In this document: positions 10,821-21,499 of the stretch, piece by piece
How the letters are laid out: each line of letters starts with the position of its first letter
How positions within the stretch are numbered: the first letter of the stretch is position 1
Made by a program: the position numbers and the translations under genes
Assembly: GCA_039090855.1 (NCBI GenBank)
Contig: CM076991.1
Location: 101,754,021-101,818,020, forward strand
Reading direction: 5' to 3'
DNA length: 64,000 nucleotides
Source of the DNA: Macrothele yani
Taxonomy: Eukaryota > Arthropoda > Arachnida > Araneae > Macrothelidae
Notes under the pieces: generated by a model
Database searches by the model: none
What the model was told of the DNA's origin: nothing
What the model saw: the letters and a program-made list of their open reading frames with translations, nothing else

Positions 10821-11354
10821 TTCTGAATTTCCGTTACCAAATTTGTTTTATCTAAAAAATTAATAAATTTTAAACCCATTTTATCTCGGTACATTACATA
10901 CGCCTGTTAGCTCTGACAGTCAGCTACGAAATGCGGGGCTGACGTCATCTCTATCATTATCTATTCACTAGTTATCAACCTTAACAAAAGCACACGGAGT
11001 TTTGCCTAAATTTCTAACGCAACTGTATAGCAAGGTTAAATTGTACAGCGTTGAAACCTGATTTGTTCTAAATGTGACTGAACAAACTATCTAATGATGT
11101 ATTATTTATTACTCTACGATTGTTCGTTCCCAAGATATAAGCATTCAAATTGTAAAAGGTTTTATTTACATCCGTGCTTCCGATGTTACTCCCAACCCAG
11201 CGCAGAGAAAGACGTAATTTTACGTCAAAATATTTCAGGATAGATTTTTAGAAGAAAAATTCAACACAAATGCATTTACTTTTCCAAAAGAAATCTGCGC
11301 ATATTTTAAAATGCGCAATGCGAGCAGTATCTTTCACAGTGTATGGAAAATATA
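10821..11354. other. No recognised gene
   Basis: Non-coding AT-rich spacer between the hypothetical ORF and the Tc1 element. Confidence 0.4.
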
Positions 11355-12528
11355 CACTATTTTGACAAAAGTCACCGGGCACGCCTTCAAAAGCAAATGA
11401 ACTGATCCGCTGCGGTGTTAAAGATGCGCGGTACAGCTGCAAACGGTATAAAAACAAGCCTGCAGCTGACCGCGATCATATCGCACTGTGAGGTTGAGTT
11501 AAAATGTCGCTGAAACCGAGAGGCGTTTAAACATACGCCAGTCAACTGTTTTGGATGTACTGAATAAGTGGAAGACACATAGCGTGCCTGAAAAAGCAAA
11601 ACGTACCGGCAGGCCGAAGAAAATCTGTGATACAGTACGTCGAAGCCTCAGGAGAGTCGTTATAGTTAATCGACGGAGTAGTGCACAAGACCTCAGTGTA
11701 CAGGTGAGTAAAAATTCTGGAACCTCTGTATGTACACGTACCATTCGCAGGGAACTTCATTCCATAAGTTACCGTGGTCGTGCGGCTGCTCATAAGCCTT
11801 TCATCTCCACTCGGAATGCTACTCGTCGTTTAGCATGGTGTAAATAACATTCATCGCGGATCGCCGATCAATGGAAGCGATCCTATGGACTGATTAATCT
11901 AGATACACGATCCATCAGTCTGATGGCCGTGTGTGGGTATGGTGGCAGCCGGGGAAACGCTATTTACCACAGTGTACTGTTCCTACGGTCAAGTCTGGAA
12001 CTGGCAGAGTACTCTTTTGGGGATGTTTTTCATGGTTAATGTCCCGGCCCATTGATGTACATGTGCTGGATAACGAACCTGTTAACCAGCACGTCTACCT
12101 CGATATTCTGGACAATTATGCCCTCCCAACTGTGTGGCAATACTATGGAACCGAACCTTGTTGGTACCAGCTGGAAAATGCACCGAGCCATAAAGCAAGG
12201 ACTCTTACGGAATGGTTTGATGATAATTCCGTATTGTGTGTGGACTGGCCAGCACAGAGCCCTGATCTTAATCCCATAGAGCACCTATGGGATGAATTAG
12301 AGCGCCGCATAAGAAGTTTGGAACCAAGGTCTACTGCTAAGCAACCGTTAGGGGCAGCATTATGTACTGAATGGAAGCACATGTGTTCCAATTCTTGTCG
12401 AAAGCATGTCTCGAAGGGTCATTGCATGCATTAAGGCCAAAGGTGGACCGACATCGTACTAATGTAGGTCAATAAATGCTATGTTGTGTTTCTCTTCTAG
12501 GTGTCCGGTGGCTTTTGCCAATACAGTG
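11355..12528 (+). mobile_element. Tc1-type (DD34E) transposon, copy 1
   Basis: TIRs: left CACTATTTTGACAAAAGTCA, right (reverse complement) CACTGTATTGGCAAAAGCCA, both continuing into CCGG.CAC. TA lies outside each end (11353-11354 and 12529-12530). At 1174 bp it is a little short for the family because of deletions. A second, more diverged copy of the same family is at 51897-53129. Confidence 0.9.
11511..12434 (+). pseudogene. Tc1 transposase, degenerate
   Basis: The helix-turn-helix region begins at about 11511 (ETERRLNIRQSTVLDVLNKW). A second DNA-binding segment follows, RRSLRRVVIVNRRSSAQDLS, and the frame ends at 11847. About 80 bp later the catalytic domain continues from 11931 (VWWQPGKRYLPQC), so at least one frameshift and loss of the first-aspartate region are implied. 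The second catalytic aspartate is replaced by glutamate: QLENAPSH where the family has QDNAPSH. The catalytic glutamate in SPDLNPIEHLWDE is intact, and 34 residues separate the two positions. The C-terminus is frameshifted after about residue 130 of the second segment. Non-functional. Confidence 0.9.
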
Positions 12529-12530
12529 TA

Positions 12531-12960
12531 TATCGGGGTTCTGCACAATCGGTAAAATATCGACAAATAGAAATAGCAACTTTTGCCACAAGCTGCTGAA
12601 ATATGGGCTAGGAAAAATCACACTTTACGCAAAGAATTTCTCATAATGGAAGATATCCAAGACAAAGTTTTTTTTTTTTTTATATAAATCGGGTTCTATA
12701 CAGTTCCGAGTACTGTTCAAATGGAAATGAATATTTATACTGCCTAGCGGCAAAACTGTGTGGGGCAAAAATTAGCAGGTACATAAAAAATATGTTTCCC
12801 TACAAACACTATCAGGAGCGAAAACGAATTATATAAATTGGACTTTTAGAAGCGGAAATATCATCATTATATGGATTTACATTTACTACCTCTAGCTGGA
12901 AAACTAAATACAACTTTGAGAAAAGAAAGTACTGGTAAATGTTTTTTGAAGAGAGTGGTA
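12531..12960 (+). repeat. Family C-like remnant
   Basis: The phrases TTTTAGAAGCGGAAATATC, ACTGCCTAGCGGCAAAAC and TACCTCTAGCTGGAAAAC recall the units of the 21.5-22.8 kb and 44.8-47.7 kb blocks (a 'TTAGAAGCAGAGATATT' element followed by a GCGG-containing element). Strongly diverged. There is a T-run at 12668-12680. Confidence 0.45.
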
Positions 12961-12961
12961 T

Positions 12962-13620
12962 CTGATTGAACAAGTTAGTAAAATCATGCAATGCATTGAT
13001 TATGATACGCTTTCCAACATACCAGAAATCATTACTCAAGTTATGAGGATAATGGCTGTGGAATAAATCTCGCTCCTGTGCCCTGACCTTTGACCCCATT
13101 TCGATGATATTCAACAGAACCGGTTCAGAATACCTCAGAAACAACATGCCCTGACCTTTGACCCCATTTCGATGATATTAGACAGAATTGGTTCACTATA
13201 TCTCCGGAACAACATACTAAAGTTTTGTCGCAATAGAAGCATTTATAGTCAAGTTATGAGGATAATGGCTGTGAAATAAATCTTGCTCCTGTGCCCTGAC
13301 CTTTGACCTCATTTCGATTATATTAAACATAACCAGTTCAGTACAAAACATGATATTAAAGAGAACCAGTCCGGAACAACATGATGAAGTTTTGCTGCAA
13401 TCGAAGCATTTTTTACGTAAGTTACGCATATGGGCGATGGAATGGATCCCCTTCTGTGTCCTGACCTTTGACCCGATTTTTCTCATTTTCAATGGGGTTC
13501 CCTCCCAAGCTGTCCTCTTCCGCGTACTAAAATTTCATCGAAATCGAAGCATTTTTACGCGAGTTATCGTGCGGACAGACAGACAGACAGACGGACAACA
13601 CTTCTTCAACCGACTGTTGG
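12962..13620 (-). repeat. Family B diverged tandem repeat, copy 2
   Basis: Reverse-oriented copy of the block at 2270. It starts with CAAGTTAGTAAAATCATGCA, contains repeated CTGACCTTTGACCCCATTTC, and ends in GTTATCGTGCGGACAGACAG with (ACAG)n. At least five unit-like repeats are visible. No coding potential. Confidence 0.78.
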
Positions 13621-13689
13621 AAATAGTAACAAATAATTTTATTCAGTTAGATTTTTAGATGCAAAGAAAAGATTGCAGACATTTTGGAT

Positions 13690-14377
13690 AACAAGGCGTC
13701 ATTGTCAAACTAACTGCTGAAATCTGATCGTGCCACATGTACACCATGAAATGACGCACCAATAGGTAATTTCATTGTTATTCAACAATATACTTTACTA
13801 AACTATCGCGAACATTATTTTATCACGTTTTACATAAACGTAATAATATCTCATTACAATCTGTTTAAATTACAGGAACTTGATGCTGAATGTCACAAAA
13901 ACCATTACAAAAATGCATTTTGATGCTATGTGCCTTTCCCAAAATTATTAAAGTATGCGACGTGGCGTAATTTGCCTAGAGCTTTAAAATGATGTACAGC
14001 ACGATGTGATATATATAACCTGTAGATATCATAGACCAAAAGTTACAAATCCCCTCCCCTAAGACACTTGTGATTCGGCTTTTCTTGAGGTCAGGTTTTA
14101 ACTTGCGCATGCGCATTGGACTTTCATAGTTACATCATATTTCATCGGTGTCAGGGTCGTTTCTTACGTTTCTATAAATCTGAATAATATATAATAATAA
14201 ATACTGTTTTTGAAAAATTAAATTGTCGAAATGCTTACTATTGCCGCCTCCATAGTTTTGTAAACATTTATGGCTGGCATATCTTCTTCATTGGTTTTAC
14301 AACAATCACATTCATTAATCCACCTACCTTAGTAAATCTCAATGTTAGGGATTAGCAAACCTTATTGTTTGTTGTAA
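13690..14377 (+). repeat. Family A copy 2, left part
   Basis: Plus-oriented counterpart of 8700-9795, with one unit of the 94-bp motif near 13990-14110. It is interrupted at 14377 by a 1.6-kb insertion and resumes at 15984. Confidence 0.7.
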
Positions 14378-14738
14378 GGGACTAGATTGGCTGTCTGCTC
14401 TGCTGAGCACACGCTTGCGCTGTGACAGCCATGGGGCCATATTGAGCGGGTCAAGATGTTGCAGTGGGGCATATTACTGAGGATAATTTGGACTAGGTTA
14501 TTGCGTAAATAGTGGTGAAATTTTGCTCGGATATAAATCGTACGCTAAAAGACGAAAATATAATTGCACTTATTTGCCTTTCCCCAGTGTTGAAAAGAAA
14601 AATATCTGGGAAGGCATTAGTTAGCAAGATAAATTTAAAACTGGTATTTTATGCAAATACTGAAAATGACTGGAAAACATTTTTATGACTGCAATGAGGC
14701 AAAAATTTAAAATAATAAAAAAGCAAACGATATATTTA

Positions 14739-15320
14739 AAATGGACAGCAGATATCAAGTAAAGGTCACATTGATGAAGAAATTAATCGGCGTACAAAAC
14801 TTGCCTGGAGAGCTTTTGGAAGAAACAGCATAATTTTAAAGAGCAATATGCCATTATGTCTTAAAAGAAAAGTGTTTGATCAATGCATCCTTCCAGTGCT
14901 TACATATGGTGCACAGACGTGGACCTTAACTAATAGAGACATACAAAGACTGCAGACAACTCAAAGTAGCATGGAGAGGTGCATGCTTGGTGTAACCAGG
15001 AGAGATAGGAAGAGGAGCTCGTGGATCCGAAAAATGACATGAGTGGAAGACATCATGATCAGAGTTAAATCCCTGAAATGGCAATGGGCTGGACATACTG
15101 CTAAAAGGACAGACAATCGATGGACAGCCGAAATTTTAGATTTGATTTCAAGGGACGGGAAAAGACCCAGAAGAAGACCACATGGGAGATAGGTGGATGA
15201 AATTCGAAAGTATGCTGGAGTGACATGGAGGAAACTGGCACAAGACAGACCGTTGTGGAGGAAACTTGGGGAGACCTTCGTCCAGCAGTGGATTGATAAT
15301 GGTTGACAATGATGATATTT
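14739..15320 (+). pseudogene. RTE LINE 3' fragment
   Basis: It matches the C-terminal third of the RTE ORF at 41125-44085: RRTKLAWRAFGRNS, LKRKVFDQCILPVLTYGAQT and RLQTTQSSMERCMLGVTRRD are all present. A TGA in the codon run after KMT (near 15041) and a TAG in the HGRWVDE motif (near 15189) interrupt the frame. The 3' end GATTGATAATGGTTGACAAT is the authentic element terminus. This is a 5'-truncated copy, as is usual for target-primed reverse transcription. Confidence 0.92.
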
Positions 15321-15983
15321 AAAATTAATCAATTGCTATTAAACCCAGAAAACTACTGATTTAAACCCGAAAAATAATGGCTTCCACATACTTTACATAG
15401 GAGAGTTGAAATAATGTAAATCTTTTTCCTTGCTATGCCATTCTGATTTATTTATGATTTTGCTCAAAAATATTAATTTTATTGTGCGATACTTATTTCA
15501 CTAAGGAAATTTCAGTTTTTAACATTTAAAATTATTTTTTAGGGCAAATATGCAACTAAAAGACGCATTAAATGTAAGCATTCACCAACAAGAAGCCTAA
15601 AATTATATTATGTCGCAACAAATTAAAAACAATGGGATTTTCTTTCTTATACCGCAGGTGACGGAATGACGTTTCTTTTGAATTTAAACCCTGGCCGGAT
15701 CTGAAATATTGCAATATTTTGCAAAAGCCTTGACGTTGTAGTTTGCACTATGGAATATTATTGTTTTTTCACATAAATATTATGACTTCCTCCGCTAAAT
15801 GCGTACTAACTGCTTAGAATTTGAATATAAAGAGCAAATCACAGTACCAAACTCGTATTCCCTTGACTTAATGCAAAGTAGTCTTGCTTAAATGGAGAGC
15901 GATGACCCGCTGAAAATGGCGCCTTCATTGTCACGCCTCAAAAGCAGGGTGTCAGATTTAGCTTCTTGTATATGATATCTGTG
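15321..15983. other. Non-coding interior of the 14378 element
   Basis: AT-rich, no ORF above 60 codons with a recognisable motif. It ends at the right terminus of the 14378-15983 insertion. Confidence 0.4.
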
Positions 15984-16140
15984 GTTGTAATGATTTAATC
16001 CCACGTAGTATGTACCAGACTGTGACTCAGTGGGGTCGTGAGTGACGCGAATAAATGCAATGCGTAAATAAATTGGTATTCCCGAATCACTCGTTGTATT
16101 TCACACCGAAAAAAGATTTTGGCATACGAAATATGTATAA
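15984..16140 (+). repeat. Family A copy 2, right part
   Basis: It contains GTCGTGAGTGACGCGAATAA and AATGCAATGCGTAAATAAAT, matching 19413-19460 in copy 3 and the reverse of about 8410-8490 in copy 1. Confidence 0.7.
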
Positions 16141-17096
16141 CATAAATTATCTATGGAAAGCGCCAGGGTGATCTCTTGATTTTTTTTGCCACCATTCATC
16201 CTGGCAGATATCGTCCGTCAATTTTGTGTGAATGCCTCCATGATGTTGGAAATAGTTAAATCTGGGACTTTGAACATATTAGCATTTTTAACCATGAACG
16301 CCCGTGCTAAATGGGCCAAAAGCCTTGCTAAAAGCAGACACGTTTAATCTTTTTTATTGAAACAACTGGCAGGGCACCCTGTAAAAGAGACAAAATAAGA
16401 AAAATTTCAAAGGAGAAAACATAGGTCCAGCTACATATATAGTTCATCAATGAATGTTTTTTGAAGGTTTTATAAAAATAGAATGTGCTTCTATTATTTC
16501 GTCAACTTGCTGTACGTAGTTCGTAGGAGATGTACGGAAAAGATCTATCAAAAAGTGAAGCATGGGAACATGTTACGATTTAAAAGGATACAAGCGGCTT
16601 GAAGTCTGACAAGCGATCTTTTTAGTCGTGTCTAATATAACAGAACTTTTTGTGCCCCGTCGTAAAATCTGGATGTTAGCAAGTCTTATGTCGTACAAGA
16701 AAAGTATAGAGATACACGAAACGTACGAATCTTATCAAACAAACACGCAGATACAATTTCGAAAAGAGAAAAAGAAGCAAACGTTTGACAGAAGAAAGAG
16801 GGAGAGAAAGATGGTGATGGAAAGTACAAAAGGGAGACAAGTATAAAAGAAATATGAGAAAAAGACATGGAGAATGGTAGACAGAGACGGGACAGACAGA
16901 AATGGATAGAGAGAGGAAGAGAGAGGGAGGGAGAGAGTTAGTGAAAGACAGTGATACTTATGTATAAAGAGACATGGCAACAGACAGGAAAAGGCAGACA
17001 AAGATAGTAAAAGTAATAAAAAGGACGAAATGGAAAGAGAGAATGGGACAATATAGAACGTAAAAGCGAGAGCGAGTGATATTTGTACAATTGTAT
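16141..17096. other. No gene; purine-rich tract
   Basis: About 16740-17060 is strongly purine-biased on the plus strand (GAGAGAG, AAAGAAG and GACAGA mixtures), creating spurious long open frames on both strands. Nothing else recognised. Confidence 0.5.
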
Positions 17097-17440
17097 ATAT
17101 TCGCCATCATAATCAACAGCCTTCTCAACACACTACTGGACGAAGATAGCTTCCACGTGTCTCTGCCTCAAGGTTCCATGTGCCTCGGGCATGCTTTCGA
17201 ATTTCATCTGCCCATCTCTCACGTGGTATTCTTCTTAGTCTTTTCCTGTCCTTTAGCATCCAGTCTAGCGTTTCAATTGTCCAACGGTTTTCACTTCTTC
17301 TAAAAATATGTCCCACTCGTTGCAATTTGGTGGTCTTTACTTTAATCATGATGTCATCAACTCATGCTATTTTCTTGATCCATGAGTTTCTTTTCCTATC
17401 TTTCCTGTTTATATCAAGCATACTTTTCCGCATGCTACTT
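17097..17440 (-). pseudogene. Old RTE LINE 3' fragment
   Basis: The minus strand reads MIKVKTTKLQRVGHIFRRSE, then WTIETLDWMLKDRKR and RWADEIRKHA. This is a diverged version of the C-terminal RTE block (IRVKSLKWQWAGHTARR, RWTAEILDWIPRDRKR, RWVDEIRKYA). It abuts family A copy 3 directly. Confidence 0.8.
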
Positions 17441-17579
17441 TATCATACTTGCGATTCAGCTTTTCTTTTTATCTTGCTGTCAGATTTTATACTGCGCATG
17501 CGCAGATTAATTTTTTTAGATACATCAAATTCCACCGGTGTCGTGGTCGTTTCTTACGTTCCTTTAAATCTGAATAATA
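17441..17579 (+). repeat. Family A copy 3, left part
   Basis: CTTGCGATTCAGCTTTTCTT and GTGTCGTGGTCGTTTCTTAC match 14070-14170. It is cut at 17579 by the mariner-like insertion and resumes at 19163. Confidence 0.75.
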
Positions 17580-17686
17580 CAGGGTGATTCATAAAGAAGT
17601 ATACAGTTTCAACGCACTATAAAACAAGAACAATGTAAGATATTTTATGTTACCTGTAACAGAATTGTAGGAGAATGCTTCAAGTT

Positions 17687-18960
17687 TTTTTAGAGACAGT
17701 CACAGATGTTCTATGTGTGCACCCTTAGTCACACGACATACATCGAGCCGGTAATCCATTTCCGCCCAAACGTGAGGTAAGATATCTGAATCAAGTGCAG
17801 TGATAATGGCTGTGATACGCTGTTTCAGCTCCGCTAGATCAACAGGAAGGGGAGGATGTAACGTATACTCTATATTCACTTTCCTTTTGATTTTACTATC
17901 TCTGGTTATTTTATTTTACTATGTAAATTATCTTCTTACTGAACGAAATATTATTTCACCCGATGAATGAGATCTGGCAATGAGTGTAAGTCATGACGTG
18001 GTGGTAGCCAGTATATATAGGCGCGTTCATCGATAGCGAGGGCGAGCGTTTATTATTGTATGGAGAGCGTTTGGTGTTGTACGGAGATATTTTGTTGTTA
18101 TAAGGAGAGCTTTTGTTGTTATACTAGAGGAGCTACGTGTTATTTGAGTAGCTGTGTGTGTTGATACCAGTTGAAGTTGATAATAAAAAGATTTGAGTAA
18201 GTACGTCTTTCTCAATTAATAGTTTTTGTCAGACCTCTGTCTGGCTGTTAGGTTTATATCGTTAGTTTTTTACCATTAACAACCAGCGTTAAGACTTTAT
18301 ACATTCTAATTACTACACTACTAGCAGGAGACTATATTCATGTTCTTAATTAACTAGTAACAACAACCATTTGAATTCACTATTTGAAGCTCAGTAGGAA
18401 AGCTTCATTATTATCATTAGCTAGCTGGTAGAAAGAGCTTATTAATTATAATTAGCTTAGCGGAAAGCAAAATAAAGCTACTTCGTTATAAGGGGGCGAA
18501 TACCTTGTCCTTTACGCACCTCCACAGGACAAAGTCACAAGGTGTTAAGTCAGGACTTCTGGGTGGCCATTGGGTCAGTGGCATGTTATAGTCTGCGGCT
18601 CGTCCAATCCATCGGTGAGGAAGATGTTCATCGAGATAATCTCGCACGTCGCCTAGCCAGTGCGGTGGTGCACCATCCAATTGGAGAACAAAGTTGTCAC
18701 TGTCGTCCTGCAACTGTGGCATCAACCAAAGACTTAACAGAAAAGAGCCTCCCGTGACAGTTTTCCCGTGAAAAAAGAAGGGGCCGTATACTTTCTTTTT
18801 TTGGATACAGCACAGAACATATTTACCTTAGGGGAATCTCGTACGTGTTGCACTGTAAATCTGGGATTCTCCATTCCCCAAAAGCGAACATTGTGCTTGT
18901 TTACCTGACCACTCACGTGAAATGTGCTTGTTTACCTGACCACTCAATTCAAGAACACAA
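17687..18960 (-). pseudogene. Transposase of the CAGGGTG mariner-like element
   Basis: The minus-strand traces are collinear. HNVRFWGMENPRF lies in the first-catalytic region (18916 onwards). LQLDGAPPHW carries the second aspartate, and WPPRSPDLTPCDFVLW the third. KDKVFAP is then cut by the LTR-like insertion. The frame resumes beyond it with LPVDLAELKQRITAI, MDYRLDVCRV and GAHIEHL, the conserved C-terminus. I count 46 residues between the second and third aspartates. The DGAPPH...SPDLTPCDF layout is typical of the IS630-Tc1-mariner lineage related to rosa. The N-terminal DNA-binding part is missing. A ~33-bp direct duplication (TGTGCTTGTTTACCTGACCA) lies at 18890-18950. Non-functional. Confidence 0.82.
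17857..18490 (+). mobile_element. LTR-like insertion (candidate solo LTR)
   Basis: It splits the transposase between KDKVFAP and LPVDLAELK. The ends are TGTAAC and GTTATA, a one-base departure from the TG...CA inverted ends of LTRs. Inside, a TATA-like TATATATAGG lies at about 18011-18020 and an AATAAA signal at about 18182, in the order expected for an LTR in plus orientation. No internal coding region, so a solo LTR is the simplest reading. Clear target duplications could not be resolved because the target is G-rich. Confidence 0.6.
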
Positions 18961-19162
18961 AACGCCTTCTCCACTGCAGACGCTGCCATTTTGACTGACT
19001 AATCACGTGACACGCGCACTATCGTCTACGTCACTTCCCTTAGTAGCGGGACACAAACTTTATGAGTGCATCTACCTAACGGTTCGCAGTTGTGGTCCGT
19101 GTCTTTAACTGTTACTGTTTTACAACATCTGGAAACTGTATACTTCTTTATGAATCACCCTG

Positions 19163-19560
19163 TATATACAGTACATTGTAATAATGAAAACAAATATTGC
19201 TTTTGAAAAACTAAACAGTAGAAATACTTACTATTGCAGCCGCCATAGTTCAGTAAATATGTACTTTTATGGCTTACATATCATTTTTCAATGTTTTTAC
19301 GGCCATAATATTCATTAATCCAACTACTGCTCATCGTCAGAAATTACTAAACTTTATTGTTTGTTGTAATGATTGAATTCCACTTAATATCCACGGGACT
19401 GTAGCTCGGTGTGGTCGTGAGTGACGAGAATAAATGCAATGTGCTGTACGTAAACAAATGTATACTCTCGGACCACTCTTTCTATTTTACACCCATAAAT
19501 ATCTTAGCATGCGAAAGATGCATATCATGATTTATCTGCAAGAGTTCTTCTCTCGATATT
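19163..19560 (+). repeat. Family A copy 3, right part
   Basis: It includes GTTTGTTGTAATGATTGAAT, the uninterrupted version of the site occupied at 14378-15983, plus TCGTGAGTGACGAGAATAAA and GCGAAAGATGCATATC near 19510. No gene. Confidence 0.75.
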
Positions 19561-19713
19561 TTTAATATTTTTTCTTTTCTTTCTTTAATTACTATTACAT
19601 TGTGCCATGTTCCTCCAAAAAAACACCAATGCGTTTCTGCAAGTCCAGCAAAATACATGTCATGAATACACATCAAAATGAAAACAAAGTTAACTTCATT
19701 TAGAAGTGCAGTA

Positions 19714-20970
19714 CACTGTAAAATATGTTCTGAAATTCACGAGACACTTTCCCTGATTCCTTTCGTGAAATAACGGAGCATATTTCCGATACAGCGTTTC
19801 CGCGAAATGACGTAAAGAAATCTGAATTTCACGGATGTTTCGTGCGACTGGAAAATTCTGAATTTTCAGAGACATTTCCGCAATTTCCTTCTTATATTGA
19901 CGGTAAATTTCCGTTTTTAAGAAGTGTTAACGGAAAATTCTGAAATTTCAGAAACCTTTCCTCAAGTCCTGTCCCACATTAACGGAAACCTCCACTTTTT
20001 CCATATGCATATGACGAAAACATTCTGGTAATAGGAGAGATTCGCGGGAATATTTGAGGTTTGATTAACTGATAAATTTCAATCGTCTGTCGGAGGATCT
20101 GATTTTGAAGTTCCGTAGCGATATCGGATATTGTGGATAGCATATCGCATGAATTTTAGTTATTGTAGCACAGGATATTTCGTCTCCTCTCCAGCGTTTT
20201 GTGCACCAGCTTTTATATATTCTGTTACCGTAAGAAATCGGGTATTTAAAATATTGTTCAGGTGATTGTACGATGTCCATGAATCAGTCTGTGGCGTGCT
20301 TAAGACAAAAGCTTTTATATTTAGAAGTTTTGTGAAATAATACTACAAGACAGTACATTTAACCTTTTCTTAAAGATATATGAAAGCTATTGTCAGTTGA
20401 AAAATAGTTCTCAAGTTGCAAAGCATTCTGTTGTTGCGAAATATCACGCTAAGAAAAATACTTAGTTTGTGATAAGTCCTTCTACAGAAAAAATAAAATT
20501 ATTACAAACGTATTCAAGAAATAATGAGCTCTAACAGAAAATAAAAAGGACTAAATTACGCGCATTAATGAAGAAAAAAATATAATCTCAAGATCAGTTT
20601 TACTTTGAACCTGTGTACAATTCCTAAGACGTTCTGGCTCAGTGGTTAAGACACGTGGTATATGTAGACCCAACCCATCGACCTTGGTTCGATCACCGGC
20701 AGCGTGGGATTCTCTGGCGTAAGGGCTGAGAAATTCAGTGTCGTGGATTTTGCAAAATTTCTGTATAAATACGGAAAAACTTTAAAAAGGACTTTTCTGA
20801 AATAAACGAAATTACTGACTACGGAAAATCTGTGAAAATACGGAAGTTAGAAAAAAACGGGCACTTTTAAAAACGGAAATTTCGTCAAAAGACGGACACT
20901 TACAGGCAACTTTGCTGCACGTTATCTTCAGAATTTTTTTTGAATTCACACCACTTATTTTTTGACAGTG
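19714..20970. mobile_element. Candidate MITE with CACTGT...ACAGTG ends
   Basis: The left end TACACTGTAAAATATG and the right end TTTTTTGACAGTGTA form short inverted termini, with TA outside each. The interior is full of repeated phrases such as CGGAAATTTC and TCCGTTTT in both orientations. No transposase. A tRNA-like SINE fragment lies inside at 20628. The boundary call rests on only about 12 bp. Confidence 0.4.
20628..20710 (+). mobile_element. tRNA-derived SINE-like fragment
   Basis: A box A-like TGGCTCAGTGGTTAAGAC and a box B-like GGTTCGATCACC are spaced as in a tRNA gene, but the acceptor stem does not close and the sequence runs into unrelated DNA. It is a different family from the 33933 SINE. 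Confidence 0.45.
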
Positions 20971-21499
20971 TAAGTCAGGGGTTATTAACCCATGGGTCGC
21001 GACCCAAACTTGGGTCCCCGGGGCTTCCGAAATGGGTCGCCGTAGCTTCTCAGGGGAAAAAAGTGTTAATGCTTCTTCAATTTAAAATTTTGTGTTTAAC
21101 ACGTGCAAAAGAATTGGAATTTCTGGAGATGACATCACGAAGATCACCAACGTTGTTTCTTCCGGCCACTAAGATCGTGCGAATTTTTAGCACGTCACAG
21201 CATAGCAAAATTTCCCCTAAATCTAAATTTCGCCCTAAATTTAACGAGAAAACTCCCAACTTGGCAACACTGGCCTGCCCTCAGAATGCTATGACAAACA
21301 ATCAACAAATACGACACGGAAGGGAGACGGCAGAGAGAGAGAGAGAGAGAGTTGGGTGTGCAATCCATTTGACACTGATGTTTAAGACTGTGCTGAACAA
21401 TTTAGAGACATTGTAGGTCGCCAGGAAGAGCTCTTGAAGTCCAAAGTGAGGAAGCTTTATATCAAAATTTACAAAAACAAACACTGTGTTCATGTTGGA

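Larger units (their letters stand above)
14378..15983. mobile_element. TIR-type DNA transposon remnant with 7-8 bp duplication
   Basis: GTTGTAA occurs immediately before (14371-14377) and at the end (15984-15990), where the intact family A copy 3 has it once (GTTTGTTGTAATGATTGAAT). Near the ends there is imperfect inverted similarity: GTGACAGCC...GCCATATTGAGCGGGTCA on the left and, reversed, GTGACA...GCGCCATTTTCAGCGGGTCA on the right. The duplication length fits hAT or P-type elements. No transposase is recognisable. The interior includes an RTE fragment. Confidence 0.6.
17580..19162 (-). mobile_element. mariner-like (rosa/DD41D-group-like) transposon
   Basis: TIRs of about 30 bp: both ends read CAGGGTGATTCATAAAGAAG followed by TATACAGTTTC. 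TA flanks both sides (17578-17579 and 19163-19164). The element is 1583 bp, of which 17857-18490 is a later insertion. It interrupts family A copy 3 cleanly. Confidence 0.92.

Noticed and set aside
11248..11793. Minus-strand frames over the Tc1 left end
   Set aside because: They lie antisense to the Tc1 transposase and cross its TIR, with no conserved motif.
16628..17001. Frames in the purine-rich tract
   Set aside because: Low-complexity Lys/Arg/Glu and Ser/Leu/Phe runs on the two strands; no protein-like complexity.
20940..21416. 158-codon plus-strand frame
   Set aside because: It spans the hAT left terminus and its non-coding subterminal region and includes a (GA)n run; there is no domain.
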